A stretch of 64,000 bases of DNA from Pedinophyceae sp. YPF-701 (GCA_916048055.1 CAJZHL010000009.1:372001-436000); one strand, 5' to 3'. Positions 53,149 through 64,000 are shown, numbered from the stretch's first letter. Made by a program: numbers and translations. Notes: generated from the letters alone by a model not told the origin.

Positions 53149-56039
53149 ATGGAGGAGGGCCCGCCGCGTCCTCCTCCGGACGATGAAGGCGCAGTGAACG
53201 ACGCCGAGGAGGGGCCGCCGCGACCAGACGGTGCGTAGCGCCGCAGCACTTCGCATCGGTGTGTCGGTGCATCGACGCCAATGCGGCGCAGTTCCTGCCG
53301 CGCCCGCCGCGCGCGCTCTCCCGGCGCCGCACGCCGCCCGAAGCATCCTGCGGGGCGGCGGCGTGGTCCACGCGGCCTCGCGGGCACGCGCTCTTCTTGT
53401 GGCCCGCCATCACTGCACCGCAAGCACCCAGCTCCCCCCGTTGCGGCGCGCGTGCAGACCTGGACGATGTGGAGGCTGGCCCGGAGCTTCCGAGACCCAA
53501 GAAGCGTCGCATCCTCCCCTTCGAGCAGCAGTATCTCGACGCACTCCCCAGCGCTGGTGCGGTCCACTGCGCCAGCCCCTCCCTCCGCTGCCGCCACGCC
53601 CCCGCGGCTCCAAACGCGCCAACCTGCCGCTCCCGACGTGTTCCATCCATAAACCGTCCAACGCGGTCGTCCAGCGCCTCCGGCTTCCCCCCACCCCCCC
53701 TGTCTGACCCATTGCTTCCTGACGCTTGCAGCCATGTACGAAAAGTCCTACATGCACCGGGACACGATGACGCACGTCGCGGTGGTGCAGAACCAGGGCT
53801 TCATCATCACGGGCTCCATCGACGGCCACATCAAGTTCTGGAAGAAGCAGCAAGGGTATGTAGAGCCCCCCCCCTCACTCCTTCAACAACAGCGCCCGCC
53901 ACCGCGGACCCGCACGGAGGCAACGCGCCCCCCCGCCCGCACGTTCCCGCAGAGGCATCGAGTTCGCGAAGCACTTCAAGGCGCACGTCGGGCCCGTGGA
54001 CGGCATCGCTGTATCGCCTGACGGCGAGCTGTGTGCGTCTGTTTCCCGGGACCGCACCGTCAAGGTGTTCGACGTGGGCACGTTCGACATGATCTCGATG
54101 ACGAAGCTGCCGTTCCTGCCGCGGTGCGCCGAGTGGTGCCACCTCCGGGGCGACCCCCGGGCGCGCCTGGCTGTGTCGGACGACGCGACGGGGCGCGTGG
54201 TGGTGCTGGACGGGCGCGAGGCGTCGGCGGAGGCGCCGCTGCTGGACGTGGAGGCGGGGTCGCTGCACCGGGCGCCCGTGACGGCGATGCGGTTCAACGC
54301 GGCGCGCGGGGCGGTGGTGTCGACCGACGAGAAGGGGCTGGTCGAGTATTGGGATCCGAAGACTGGCGAGGCCGCGGAAGAAGGACTCAAATTCAAGAGG
54401 AAGATCGAGACGGATTTGTTCGCCATGGCCAAGGTGCGCGCCCACGCCGCAAACACGCAACCACCACCACCGAAACAGCATCCACTGTGGACTTGCTGCC
54501 CAGGGTCTGGTCGGCGCTCATGTCGCTGGTTGACGCGGCTGCGCTGCGCAGGTGAAGACGAGCGCGTGCTCGATGGATGTCTCGAAGAGCGGGGACCTGT
54601 TCGTGTGCATGTGCGCCGACAGACGCGTCAGGGTGTTCCAGTATGACACCGGGAAGCTCAAACGCGCCTACGACGAGTCGCTGCAGGCCGCGCAGGACGT
54701 GCAGCAGTCCGGAGGTGAGACTCGCGCCATGCGTCGCCTTGCGCGCGCCGCTGCAGAGCCGGCGTGTTCGCGGCGCGGAATCAGCGACCAGGGCTTGTAC
54801 GTGTGTAGTCCGCTCGCGCTGCGTGCAGCGGAGACGTTCCACCTCGAGGACATGGACTTCGGGCGCCGCGCGGCTGTCGAGAAGGAGCTGACGGCGCGGC
54901 AGGCGGCCGGCTGGAAGGAGGCCCCGCTTGGCAACGCCGTGTTCGACGAGTCGGGGCATTTCGTCATCTACGCCACGCTGCTGGGTATCAAGGTCGTCAA
55001 CATCGTCTCCAACAAGGTTCGTGAACCGGCGGATCGGATCGTTGCTGTTCTACCGCACGCCGCGCCTCCGCGGGCACCGCTCAAGCAATGACGATGTGTT
55101 ACGGGGTGGCGTTGCAGGTGTCGCGCGTGCTAGGCAAGGTGGAGAACACGGAGCGGTTCGTGCGCGTCGCGCTGTACCAGGGGAATCCGGGGCAGGCGAG
55201 CAAGCGGCAGAAGCTGTCGAAGCTCACCGCGGACACGAAGCTCTCGGGGCCTGACCCTGTTGTAGTTGCCACGTCATACAAGAAGGATAGGTTCTACCTC
55301 TTCACGACGCGGGAGCCCGAGGACAACGAGACCGCCGCGCTCGGCCGCGACGTGTTCAACGAGAAGCCGAAGTGCGCGCCCTTGGCTCACCAAACACCAT
55401 CGATTCGGTTTCTTAATTGCATGAACGTTCGTCGCTGTCTGCGTTCGTGCGTGCCGACCGCGGCGGCCGGTCGCCGTGCGTGCGTGCAGGGAGGAGCTCG
55501 ACATCGGCACCGAGCGCGCGGCGGTGTCGGGCGCGCTGCTCCCGCGCGGGGCCGTCATGCACACAACCCTGGGGGACATTTGGCTGCGCCTGTTCCCGGA
55601 GGAGTGCCCGCGCACGGTCGAGAACTTCACGACGCACGCGAAGAACGGGTACTACAACGGCCTCATCTTCCACCGCGTCATCAAGGGCTTCATGGCGCAG
55701 ACAGGGGACCCCCTGGGCGACGGCACGGGGGGGACTTCCATCTGGGGGGGGGAGTTCGAGGACGAGTTCGACTCGAGCCTGCGGCACGACCGCGCGGGAA
55801 CGCTATCGATGGCGAACAGCGGGCCGAACACGAACGGGAGTCAGTTTTTCATCACCACGGTGCCGACGCCGTGGTTGGATAACAAGCACACGGTGTTCGG
55901 GCGGGTGGTGCGCGGGATGGACGTGGTGCGGATCATCGAGAAGGTCAAGACGGACAAGGAGGACAAGCCGCTCGAGGACGTGCAGATCGTGGACATCGGC
56001 GTCAAGGAGCACCTCGACGAAAAGGAACTAGTGCAGTGA
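53149..56039 (+). CDS. PPWD1: Cyclophilin with WD40 repeats (PPWD1 / CYP71 family)
   Basis: Nuclear peptidyl-prolyl isomerase associated with spliceosomes or chromatin. Eight exons, 53149-53230, 53458-53556, 53732-53855, 53953-54433, 54552-54714, 54829-55016, 55118-55371 and 55490-56039, all in phase, give 646 residues, the same length as human PPWD1. Acidic N-terminus, then [37 protein letters not shown]-type blades ([56 protein letters not shown]) and a C-terminal cyclophilin with [15 protein letters not shown], the catalytic Arg/Phe/Gln set, [18 protein letters not shown] and [14 protein letters not shown]. Divergent from PAM16. Confidence 0.95.
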
Positions 56040-56304
56040 ACTTGAACTTGTGTGTCGCGTGGGGCGAACGATGGGTGCAATAGAATGGGATGCGCGGCGC
56101 CTGTCGCGGGGACGACGGGTGGCCATCGTCTCGAACCTCACGCACGTTGGCTGCGGCCTCTTCGGGCTGAGAAATGACTGAGTGACTCAAACACGAGCGT
56201 ACACGAACACCTGCGGTTTGTTGACAACTTACACGCATCCACGAGCTCGTGCACGCCGCCTCGCATCGCACCACGCAAGCCCCGCGCCGCCCTCCCCGCC
56301 GTTG

Positions 56305-59300
56305 TTAGTTCTTGGGCTGTTTGAGTCCTCGTAGGCGACTGAAGAACCCCTTCTTGGCGTCGCCCATGGTGTCCCGCTCGCGGATCCGCGTCGTGCGCGC
56401 GCGCTGCATCTCACTGAGCGCCCGCGTCGGCTCCGGCTCCACCCCGGGCTCCTCCACCTGCTGCCCAACCTGCCGCGACCGCATCGTCGTCGACGTCTTC
56501 ACGACCTTCGGTCCCTCGATCATGTCGTTCACCGTATCCTGCTGCCCCCAGAACCCTGCGCTGAACAGCCCCGCGCCGCCGCCCGTGTCCGGCGGCGTCG
56601 CCGTCGACGCAACCTCCGCGAAACCGACCTTGTCGCGCACTGTCTCTGTCCGCGGCTGCCCAGACGGCCGGTCCCCGCCCGGCGGCTTCGGCGGCTTGCC
56701 CGGCTGCGCGTCGCCCGTCGCGCCGACCTTGAGCGGCGGCTGCGCCGGCCGCCGCAGCCGCGGGCCCTGCAGGCCCGGAACGTCCTCGAACTCAGCGGTG
56801 ACGATCTCGCCGGCCTCCTCGACGGGGGCCGGAACGTTCGCGGGGCGGCTCTTGGACTGCATGAGCGCGCGCTGCGACGTCGACGTGCCCTGCATGCTGC
56901 GGGCGCGCGACCCGGCGCGCCCGAGCGACTTGGTCGGCGGCGGCGGCGCTGTGAGCGTGCCGGCGTCCGCCTGCCCGCTGCGTGACCGCAGGAGCATCGA
57001 GCGCGACTCCTTCCGCATCGTCTTGATGCGCTGGATCGAGCTCTTCACCGCGCCGCGCGACGCCCGGTCCGCGACCGTGCGCGACATAACCGTCAGGGCC
57101 TGCGAGATGTCGCTGTCCGCGTCGCCGGCGCCGACCTCGGGCCGCCCGAGCATGCCGCGCAGCCGCTTCAGCAGCCTCTTCGGGCGCGCCTTGTAGTTCA
57201 TGCCCTGCGCCATGACCTCCTGGCGCCGCTCCTGTTCGTCGGCAGTCAGTTCTGCCTCCGCGCCGCCCTCCGCGGCCGCGCCGCCGCCGAACAGCGCCGC
57301 GTTGAACGCCTTCTCCGCGATCAGGTTGGCCTGCCGCGCCGCGCCCTCCTCGAGCTCGTCCCGGAGGTCGGAGAACTTCCGCGCAGTCCTGGGGGGCGGG
57401 TTGACGTCGATCTCGTACGGGCTGTTGCCGATGTCGGTCGCCTGGTCCCACGACGCGAGGCCCGGGCGGAGGTACGTCACCGACATCCCGAACGCGCCGC
57501 GGCAGTCCGGGATCCACTCCGCCAGCCGCCGCCCGCGCACCTCCAGGATCGGCACCGTGTAGCGCCCTCCCTTGAACCGCGCCATCACCTTGTGGCTCTT
57601 GACGAACATGTCGAGGTGCCCGCCGCTGATGTGCGCGGAGAACCGGTCCTCGCGGTGCGTTGAGAGGTTGCCGAAGCGGTCCCGCGGGAGGATCTCGATT
57701 TGCAGCCGCTCGCCCACCGACACCACGGGCGTTTCGGGGCGGCCTTCGTCGCCGATGTTCTTCACGCGGGCGTTCAGGAACTTGACCTCGCAGCTCGGCG
57801 CGTGCGTCGCGGCCGCGCTCACCTTGACCGTGAACGGACACCCCTGGAGGGTGTATTTCGCGAGTTTCACCACCGCCAAATACTCCCCCGCCAATGTGCA
57901 CCGGTACCGCGCGTAGTACACCCCGCTCTCGTCAGGGCCCTCGATGTTGCCCGAGATCTCCTCGGGCCCGCGCAGCTCGAGCGAGAACGCCTCTCCGGGA
58001 GTCGCGTCGCCCAACCGTTTGGCGGCGATTTCAAACTGCGTCTCCTCGCCCGCAACGGCCGAGTGCATGCCGTCGCCGGACAGGATGAAGTTGTGCGTCG
58101 CCGACTCGTCCATCGCGCGCGCGCCCGTCCAGAACCCGGCACCGAACAGCCCGCGCGGCACCACCGACAGGTGCAGCGGCGACCCGGCCACGTGCTTGCC
58201 CTTGAGGGTCACGTGCAGGACGATGTCGTAGTACCCCGAGAGGTTCGCGAGGAGCCGCACGCCGTACGTGCCGTCGTTGCGGTCCCGAATGTCCGCCAGC
58301 ACCTTGGACGCGTTGTCCCCAAACAGGGCGATGCGGAAATCGGTCCCGCCGACCGTGATCGGCACGCCGCGGCTGTCCTTCGCCCGCACGACGATCTGGT
58401 GCGGCTTGCCCGCGACCAGGTTCTCCGGCACGCCCTCCAGCTCGCACCGCGCGGGGTCCACCGCGACGGGAATGACGCGGGGGAAGAAGGGACTCGTGAG
58501 CAGGTCCTGGCCGTTCACGCACACGTCGACGCGGAAGATCCGCGCGGCGGACGCCAGCTGCGACGCGGACGTGTTCTCCGCGATCTCCACGCTCGAGTTG
58601 CCCAGCGGCATGTTCCCTGGGCCGATGGAAGACCCTGGCAGATATGAAACGTCGTACGTGCCGTCGAAGTTGTCCACGACCTCCACGGGGACCTCCCAGC
58701 CGCCCCAAACCGACACGTCGACCCTGTCGCCGCCAACGCGCTTCCGGTTCCCCGCGTCGTCGCACGCGTACACGCGGAACTGCGCCAACTCCCCCGCGGG
58801 GATGTCGCCCTCGAGTCCCCCCCCGCGCGCCACGCACTGGCTCGGCACGGTCGGGCCGGCCTCGATGCGGACCGACACGGGACATCCGTTCACCGGCCGG
58901 TAGTCCGGCTGCTCCGTGAACCCGCTGGAGCCCTCAATCATCAGCCAATAGGCGCCCTCGCGGAAAGCCGACATCGTCACCTCGTACTGGCCGTTGTGCA
59001 GGTCCTCCACCTTCACGGGCACCGCGTGCCGCGTGCGCTCCGTCGGGGGGTCCATCGCGTCGATCCTGCGCTGCTGCTCCTCCAGGTCACGATCCCGGTC
59101 CGCAGCGACGATGGCGCCGCTGTTGCCGCCCGCGCCGATGGCCGGGAGCGGCTTCGGGAGCGGCTTGGGCTCGAGCCACGCGATGAAGAGGTCGTTTCCG
59201 CCGCGCAGCACCGCGTCCTCGGTGTCGCGCGCCTGGATCCGGACGCCGCCGCGCTCGCCAGCGCGCAGAGTCACGGGCGCGCCGCGGTCGAGGCACTCCT

Positions 59301-62300
59301 GCGTGTGCGCGTCCTGCGAGAACAGGCTGCACTTGCTCGGGTCCAGCGTGCCGGAGGTCACCGAGATCGCGAAGGGCTTGCCCCCCGCAAGGTCGAGCTT
59401 GCGTGCAAACAGCTTGGCGTTGGACAGCGCGTCGCGGATATCGGCGGCCTCGGCGGGCGCCTTGCCGAACTCCGCCGCGACGTCGATGCCCTTCTTCGTC
59501 TCCACGCACAGCCGCCACAGACCCACCGACGGCAGCTTGATGTCCATGGCGTACGTGCCGTCGTTGTTGTCTTTGCAGTCCGTCACCAGGACGACGTCCG
59601 CCTGCTTCGGCTCGGGGTCGGAGGCCGACGGCATCGGCAGGTCGCCCTCGGGCATGTCCGGGGAGGCGCTCACGCGCTCCGCGAGCAGTCGGAAGTGTCC
59701 GCCGCCCAGCGAGCACTTGTTGCCCTGCGCGTCGCGCGCCCGCACCGTGATGTGCGCGGTGTAGTTCACGACCCACCGCGCGCCGACCACGCGCCCCGTC
59801 ACCTCGCACTTGGCCGGCTCCAGCGGCCCGGGCTTGACCCCAACGGAGAACGGGCTTCCCGGAACGTCGTGCTGACCAGCCTTGACGCGGACGCGGTACG
59901 TCCCCGTCTTCTCCGGTACGTACGTCACGCGGATCCGGCCGTGCTCGGGCTCGGGCGTGAGCGTCGCCGCGGGGGCGTGCGGTCCAAGCACGCGCACGTG
60001 CAGCTGCCGCAGGAGCCGCTTCGAGGTCGCGAGGTTGTTTCCGAGCTGGTCGTACGGGTGCACGAAGAACGACAGCGGCTCCCCGGCGAACCCGCTCTTC
60101 AGGCCCTCGCCCGACGCGACCGTGCGCGCCATCGCGAGCGGACCGGGGTCCACCTGCACCGGGAGCGGACTGCCGCGCACGTGGTGCCCGTCCTCGCCCG
60201 TCACGCACAGCAGGTACCGCCCCGACGCAACAGGCGTCATCGTGAGCGAGTACAGCCCGCTGCCCATGTCCGTCACGCCGCCCTGCGTCACCACCTCCTG
60301 CGCGACGCCCTGCAACCGTGAGATTGCTTGGTCCAGAGAAAGCCCACGCGCCGCGGCCTCCTGGTCCGACACGACCGACGCGGCGAGGTCGTCGCCCTCC
60401 GACGGCGACAGCCGCAGCAGCACGCCCGTGTACCCGTCTCCGGCGCGGTCCGCCGGCGCCCGCGTGACGTCGCGCGACTGCACAAAGAACTCGAGCGGTT
60501 TCCCGGCAGTGACGCGCACGGGCTCCGAGGGGGGGCCCGCGGAGAGGTCGCGCGGGGCCGGGCGCGGCTGCGTGGTCGACGACAGCGGCGGCGCGACTGG
60601 CCCGTGCAGCGTTGAGCACCGCGACACGCCTGCGCGGAAGTCCACCATCAGCCCCGCGTGCAGGAAGCGGCCGGACGGGAAGTGGTCGGGGAACGCGAGC
60701 GACGCCCAGCGGTTCGTCGTGGTGCTGAGCAGGTAGCAGTCGCGCGTCCACGGCGTGGCCTCGAGCCCAACCCACCCGTTGACGACGACCAGCCAAGAAC
60801 CGATTGCGACCATGGAGGCCGACTCGCGCTTCGGCGGCGCCGGACCGGACGTCTCGACCTTCTCCCAGCGCAGCTGGACCTCGCCGCCGATCTCCGGCGC
60901 CACGTGCTCGACGTGCGCGCAGTAGAGGTCGTTCGTGAGCCCGCCACCCTCGACGCGGCCGCCGTAGACATAGATCCGCGAGCCCGCGCACGCGTGCTCG
61001 CCCGTCCCGGCACCCTCCCGGACGCCAGACACCACGCACGTCGCGTGCCCGCGCCGCCCGGGCGGTTCCGCACCGTTCTGCACGATCGCCGCCGACACCG
61101 GCGCCGGGTCGATGTTCACGCCCTGCGCCCGCTGCGGGACCAGCCCGAGCGCCTTCGCGTCGGCGCCCGTGGCCTCGAGCAGCTGCCGCTGCTGCGCGCG
61201 CGTCACGTCGAGCGCCACCATCCCGCCCGCGACCACGGCGCCGGACCCGTCGACGCCCCCGTAGATCAGGAGGACCGTGCGCTCCCCGAGCAGCGACGCG
61301 CCCGGCAGGACGGTCATCGAGTGCGAGTGCCGCTGCAGCAGCATCGTCCACTCGGACTGCTGCGGCGTCAGCATCTGCCACGTCATGTCGGTCGTGTCGA
61401 GTGCGTGGAGGTCTCCCAATACAGCCCCCTCGTGGCTGACGCCGCCCGTCACGTACAGGACGTGCCCGGCGCGCCCGATCGCGTGCCGCGCGCGCCCCGC
61501 CGGTGCGAGCGAGAACGGGTCCGGCTGCAGCTCCTGCCACTTGTTGGCGATGGCGTCGTAGACCATCAACGAAGAACTCGGAGCCAACCCTTTCGATACC
61601 ACGGCGCCGGGGGGCGCGCCCGGGCCCGGCAGCGCGGCGCTCGCGCCGCCGTGCACGACCAGGCGGAACGCGTCCACGTAGGTCTTAGACCCTAGCAGGC
61701 GAATGTGGTTGAGCGCTTGCCGCATCAGTACCGTCACGTTGCACCGCGCGACGGGGACGTTCCGCGAGGACGGGCCCGTGGCCTCGTCGGCGTCGCCGCC
61801 CTTCTTGCTCTTCTTCGTGCGCGCGCCCTTCTTCATGTGCGTCGGCTCGTACAGCGTGATGGTCTTGGCGACGACATCCTCGTCCACGGCCTCGAGCAAG
61901 TCGATCGTGCCGCTCCCGATCTCCACCAGCGCCTGCTCCTCCTCGCCCGGCGCGCGCACGTCCGGCAGCCGCGCGATCAGCGCGATCCGCGCCTCGGACG
62001 ACCGCTCCCCCGCCAGCATGCTGAGAAGACTGTCGATGACGCCCTGCATCGACCCGAGCCCGCCGACGATGCAGACGGCCTCCGCGACGAGCCCGCGCGC
62101 CAGCTGCCCGGCCTCGATGTGCGCGCCGCCCGCCGCGACGCCCGTGTCCCACGGGGGCCCCACGGTTGCGCCAGCGCGTACGCCCCGGAACGGCGTGGGC
62201 ATCCCTTTGAAAATGGGGCGCAGGGCCTTGACCTCGAGCGTGAGGTAGAGCTCCGAGGCCTTCTTGAGCGCCTGCGGGACGTCGAGGATCTCGACGCGGC

Positions 62301-64000
62301 CCGCCTGGATGATGGCGTGGTGCGGGGAGGGCGTGGTCCACAGCATGGCGTGTGGGAGGGTCTGCTGGACGGCCTCGGCGGCCGCGGGGAGCGTGAGGGC
62401 CTGCTCGACGTCCTTGACGACGGCCATGTCGTGCGCGCCGCGGCCGCCGACGTCCGGCGCGACACGGATGGCCTTCAGGAGCTCTGCGCGAAACAGGGAA
62501 CAGAGATCGAGGATTGACGATTGATTCGTGAAACAGTCATGCGGGCCACCGTGGACACAAGCCGAGGTGTAGCGTCTCGCGGCCAGCATGCGCGCAGAGG
62601 CGGAGGCGCTCGCGCCCAAAAGGCAGACAAGGCAAGTCGGCGGAACCGCAGTCTCGTTCCGGAGTCTCTCACCGTTCATCAGGCCCAGTCTCTCGCTGCG
62701 CCCGTCCACGAGCTCCGGGCTCCGCGTCGCGAGCGCCATGTGGAACAGCTCCTCCACGAAACTCATCGGCATCGTCCCGTACGGCCACCCCGCGCCCACG
62801 CCCTGCGCGTTCGCACACGCCACCAGGCTCTGCAGCATCGTGCTCGCCACCGCGCGCCCCGCCGCCGCAGCCCGCCCGGGCAGCGTCACCTCCCCGGCCT
62901 CGCCCGGCCCCTCCATCCGCGCCACGTGCCGCAGCAAGTCCGACAAGTGCACGAACGCCGGCGTCCCGGGCCCGCGCGTCGTCTGCCCTTTTCGCCCCGC
63001 CAACCCCGCCGCCGCGAGCGGATTGCGGTCCGTCCGGCCCGGCCGCCGCTGCGCCTGCGCGCCCTCCGGCGCCGCGAAGACCCGCAGCGGCACCACGGCC
63101 GCGGCGTGCCCGCCGCGCGGCGGGTCCAGCGTCCCGTGCGTCACCGGTTTGGACCACTGCAGCGACGCCACGTCCATCACGCACAGGTCCGACAGGCAAT
63201 ACTCCCCCCCCATGCGGTCCTCGAAGAGCTCCGACGTGACGGTCTGGCCGAGCACCGCGCCGCCGTCCTCGCCCTCCGCGCCGCCCGCCGTCGCATCCGC
63301 GTACACACCTGGCCAGTGTTTGAACACAGACGGCTTCTCCTCCGAAGCGCCGATGCCGCCCATCACCACGACCTTCGCGCTCCCGCCGAGCTGCGTCTCC
63401 GCGATCGACTGCAGCGCCTCCGTGAGCTCGACTGTCGGGTCGAGCGCGTCGCGCGCAGCCTGGAGCTCCACGGCGTCGTACGCGCTCTCGACTTCCTGCA
63501 CGGCCTGGACGACGTCCATGAGGTCCTCGATCTCGACGTCGAACACGCCCTCGACGGGACCCTCGGGCTCCGGGTCGGGCTCCACGACTGGGAGCGTCGC
63601 GGGCGCGCGCTTGGGCTTGTCGTCCGAGGGCTGCGGCGGCGGTGGGGCGGGCGCCGGGGGCGCCGGCGGCGCGACGATGTCCGCCTCGCGCGCCGCGTAA
63701 GACGCGTCCTCCGCGGCCGCGCCCGGGTCCGCCGGCGCAGCCCCCTCGCCGCCCGCAGCGACCTCCTCCACGCCCGCAGCCCCCTCGCCGCCCGCAGCGC
63801 CCTCCTCGTCAGCAGGCGGGGGAGCGCCAGCGTCCTGTGCCTCTGGCTCTGTGGGCGCGGCGTCGCTGTCCGGCGCAGCGGCTTCCGCGGCTGCCTCCGC
63901 CTCGACAACGGCGTCGTCGCCCTGCTCCGGCGCCTCCGGTGCAGCGGCTTCCGCGGCCGCCTCCGGCGCTGGCGCGTCCGCATCGCCGTCGTCACCAGCG
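56305..64000 (-). CDS. Giant kelch-filamin repeat protein, 5' partial
   Basis: One frame open from the right edge to the stop at 56305, over 2,560 residues. N-terminal region is Ala/Glu/Asp/Pro-rich and low complexity. Kelch-type (galactose-oxidase fold) blades occur around 63400-63000 and 61560-60650 (for example PAGRARHAIGRAGHVLYVTG, RRGHATCVVSG, RIYVYGGRVEGGGLTNDLY). From about 60600 to 57400 there are at least six filamin/ABP280 Ig-like repeats with DNFDGTYDVSYLP, DRNDGTYGVRLL, GSPFSVGVKPGP and GSPLPVQVDPGP. The C-terminus is basic and disordered, ending KKGFFSRLRGLKQPKN. A segment near 62640-62490 (RLRNETAVPPTCLVCLLG...) breaks the pattern and may be an unspliced in-frame intron. Likely cytoskeletal or flagellar/cell-surface scaffold. 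Confidence 0.8.
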   Translation of the reverse strand, partial: AGDDGDADAPAPEAAAEAAAPEAPEQGDDAVVEAEAAAEAAAPDSDAAPTEPEAQDAGAPPPADEEGAAGGEGAAGVEEVAAGGEGAAPADPGAAAEDASYAAREADIVAPPAPPAPAPPPPQPSDDKPKRAPATLPVVEPDPEPEGPVEGVFDVEIEDLMDVVQAVQEVESAYDAVELQAARDALDPTVELTEALQSIAETQLGGSAKVVVMGGIGASEEKPSVFKHWPGVYADATAGGAEGEDGGAVLGQTVTSELFEDRMGGEYCLSDLCVMDVASLQWSKPVTHGTLDPPRGGHAAAVVPLRVFAAPEGAQAQRRPGRTDRNPLAAAGLAGRKGQTTRGPGTPAFVHLSDLLRHVARMEGPGEAGEVTLPGRAAAAGRAVASTMLQSLVACANAQGVGAGWPYGTMPMSFVEELFHMALATRSPELVDGRSERLGLMNGERLRNETAVPPTCLVCLLGASASASARMLAARRYTSACVHGGPHDCFTNQSSILDLCSLFRAELLKAIRVAPDVGGRGAHDMAVVKDVEQALTLPAAAEAVQQTLPHAMLWTTPSPHHAIIQAGRVEILDVPQALKKASELYLTLEVKALRPIFKGMPTPFRGVRAGATVGPPWDTGVAAGGAHIEAGQLARGLVAEAVCIVGGLGSMQGVIDSLLSMLAGERSSEARIALIARLPDVRAPGEEEQALVEIGSGTIDLLEAVDEDVVAKTITLYEPTHMKKGARTKKSKKGGDADEATGPSSRNVPVARCNVTVLMRQALNHIRLLGSKTYVDAFRLVVHGGASAALPGPGAPPGAVVSKGLAPSSSLMVYDAIANKWQELQPDPFSLAPAGRARHAIGRAGHVLYVTGGVSHEGAVLGDLHALDTTDMTWQMLTPQQSEWTMLLQRHSHSMTVLPGASLLGERTVLLIYGGVDGSGAVVAGGMVALDVTRAQQRQLLEATGADAKALGLVPQRAQGVNIDPAPVSAAIVQNGAEPPGRRGHATCVVSGVREGAGTGEHACAGSRIYVYGGRVEGGGLTNDLYCAHVEHVAPEIGGEVQLRWEKVETSGPAPPKRESASMVAIGSWLVVVNGWVGLEATPWTRDCYLLSTTTNRWASLAFPDHFPSGRFLHAGLMVDFRAGVSRCSTLHGPVAPPLSSTTQPRPAPRDLSAGPPSEPVRVTAGKPLEFFVQSRDVTRAPADRAGDGYTGVLLRLSPSEGDDLAASVVSDQEAAARGLSLDQAISRLQGVAQEVVTQGGVTDMGSGLYSLTMTPVASGRYLLCVTGEDGHHVRGSPLPVQVDPGPLAMARTVASGEGLKSGFAGEPLSFFVHPYDQLGNNLATSKRLLRQLHVRVLGPHAPAATLTPEPEHGRIRVTYVPEKTGTYRVRVKAGQHDVPGSPFSVGVKPGPLEPAKCEVTGRVVGARWVVNYTAHITVRARDAQGNKCSLGGGHFRLLAERVSASPDMPEGDLPMPSASDPEPKQADVVLVTDCKDNNDGTYAMDIKLPSVGLWRLCVETKKGIDVAAEFGKAPAEAADIRDALSNAKLFARKLDLAGGKPFAISVTSGTLDPSKCSLFSQDAHTQECLDRGAPVTLRAGERGGVRIQARDTEDAVLRGGNDLFIAWLEPKPLPKPLPAIGAGGNSGAIVAADRDRDLEEQQRRIDAMDPPTERTRHAVPVKVEDLHNGQYEVTMSAFREGAYWLMIEGSSGFTEQPDYRPVNGCPVSVRIEAGPTVPSQCVARGGGLEGDIPAGELAQFRVYACDDAGNRKRVGGDRVDVSVWGGWEVPVEVVDNFDGTYDVSYLPGSSIGPGNMPLGNSSVEIAENTSASQLASAARIFRVDVCVNGQDLLTSPFFPRVIPVAVDPARCELEGVPENLVAGKPHQIVVRAKDSRGVPITVGGTDFRIALFGDNASKVLADIRDRNDGTYGVRLLANLSGYYDIVLHVTLKGKHVAGSPLHLSVVPRGLFGAGFWTGARAMDESATHNFILSGDGMHSAVAGEETQFEIAAKRLGDATPGEAFSLELRGPEEISGNIEGPDESGVYYARYRCTLAGEYLAVVKLAKYTLQGCPFTVKVSAAATHAPSCEVKFLNARVKNIGDEGRPETPVVSVGERLQIEILPRDRFGNLSTHREDRFSAHISGGHLDMFVKSHKVMARFKGGRYTVPILEVRGRRLAEWIPDCRGAFGMSVTYLRPGLASWDQATDIGNSPYEIDVNPPPRTARKFSDLRDELEEGAARQANLIAEKAFNAALFGGGAAAEGGAEAELTADEQERRQEVMAQGMNYKARPKRLLKRLRGMLGRPEVGAGDADSDISQALTVMSRTVADRASRGAVKSSIQRIKTMRKESRSMLLRSRSGQADAGTLTAPPPPTKSLGRAGSRARSMQGTSTSQRALMQSKSRPANVPAPVEEAGEIVTAEFEDVPGLQGPRLRRPAQPPLKVGATGDAQPGKPPKPPGGDRPSGQPRTETVRDKVGFAEVASTATPPDTGGGAGLFSAGFWGQQDTVNDMIEGPKVVKTSTTMRSRQVGQQVEEPGVEPEPTRALSEMQRARTTRIRERDTMGDAKKGFFSRLRGLKQPKN

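Overview
This is a nuclear genomic window from a GC-rich, intron-bearing, photosynthetic or plastid-containing single-celled eukaryote, most likely an alga. The evidence is short spliceosomal introns (roughly 50-430 nt, donors mostly GTGCG or GTGAG, acceptors mostly GCAG), compact gene spacing, a plastid-type [2Fe-2S] ferredoxin with a leader peptide, and a YbeY-HAD fusion of the kind known from plant plastids. The exact lineage cannot be read from this window. Animal-like traits sit beside the plastid genes: a sulfite oxidase that keeps its cytochrome b5 domain, ceramide kinase, dimethylargininase and a GIGYF-like protein. I saw no transposons, retroelements, rRNA, tRNA or CRISPR.

Layout. 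1-11 kb: a Fringe-like glycosyltransferase (cut by the left edge), dimethylargininase, the YbeY-HAD fusion, a beta-helix protein, a HemK2/Mtq2-type methyltransferase and a protein with four FAS1 domains. 12-24 kb: a DGAT2-type acyltransferase with a long membrane-embedded N-terminus, a small zinc-finger protein, TFIIE-alpha, ferredoxin, a GYF/GIGYF-like protein and MBF1. 25-38 kb: a coiled-coil RING protein, ceramide kinase, a HIG1-like membrane protein, an uncharacterised Lys-rich/acidic protein, an FKBP-like protein with two saposin-like domains, a TTC1-like TPR protein and sulfite oxidase. 39-43 kb: three tandem paralogues of an unrecognised single-pass membrane protein family, the most novel item here. 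44-56 kb: an F-box/LRR protein, a conserved protein of unknown function, a locus of 135-bp LRR repeats, PAM16 and the cyclophilin-WD40 protein PPWD1. 56 kb to the right edge: a giant kelch-filamin protein running out of the window.

Most genes are housekeeping (transcription initiation, splicing-associated PPIase, mitochondrial import, lipid synthesis, redox). Neighbours are often divergent or tightly convergent, with no operon-like functional grouping except the tandem family. Exon joins were derived by hand by matching splice phase and protein-family continuity; joins given as coordinates close in frame, and unresolved N-termini are stated. Long reading frames antisense to real genes are common because of the GC content and were discarded.
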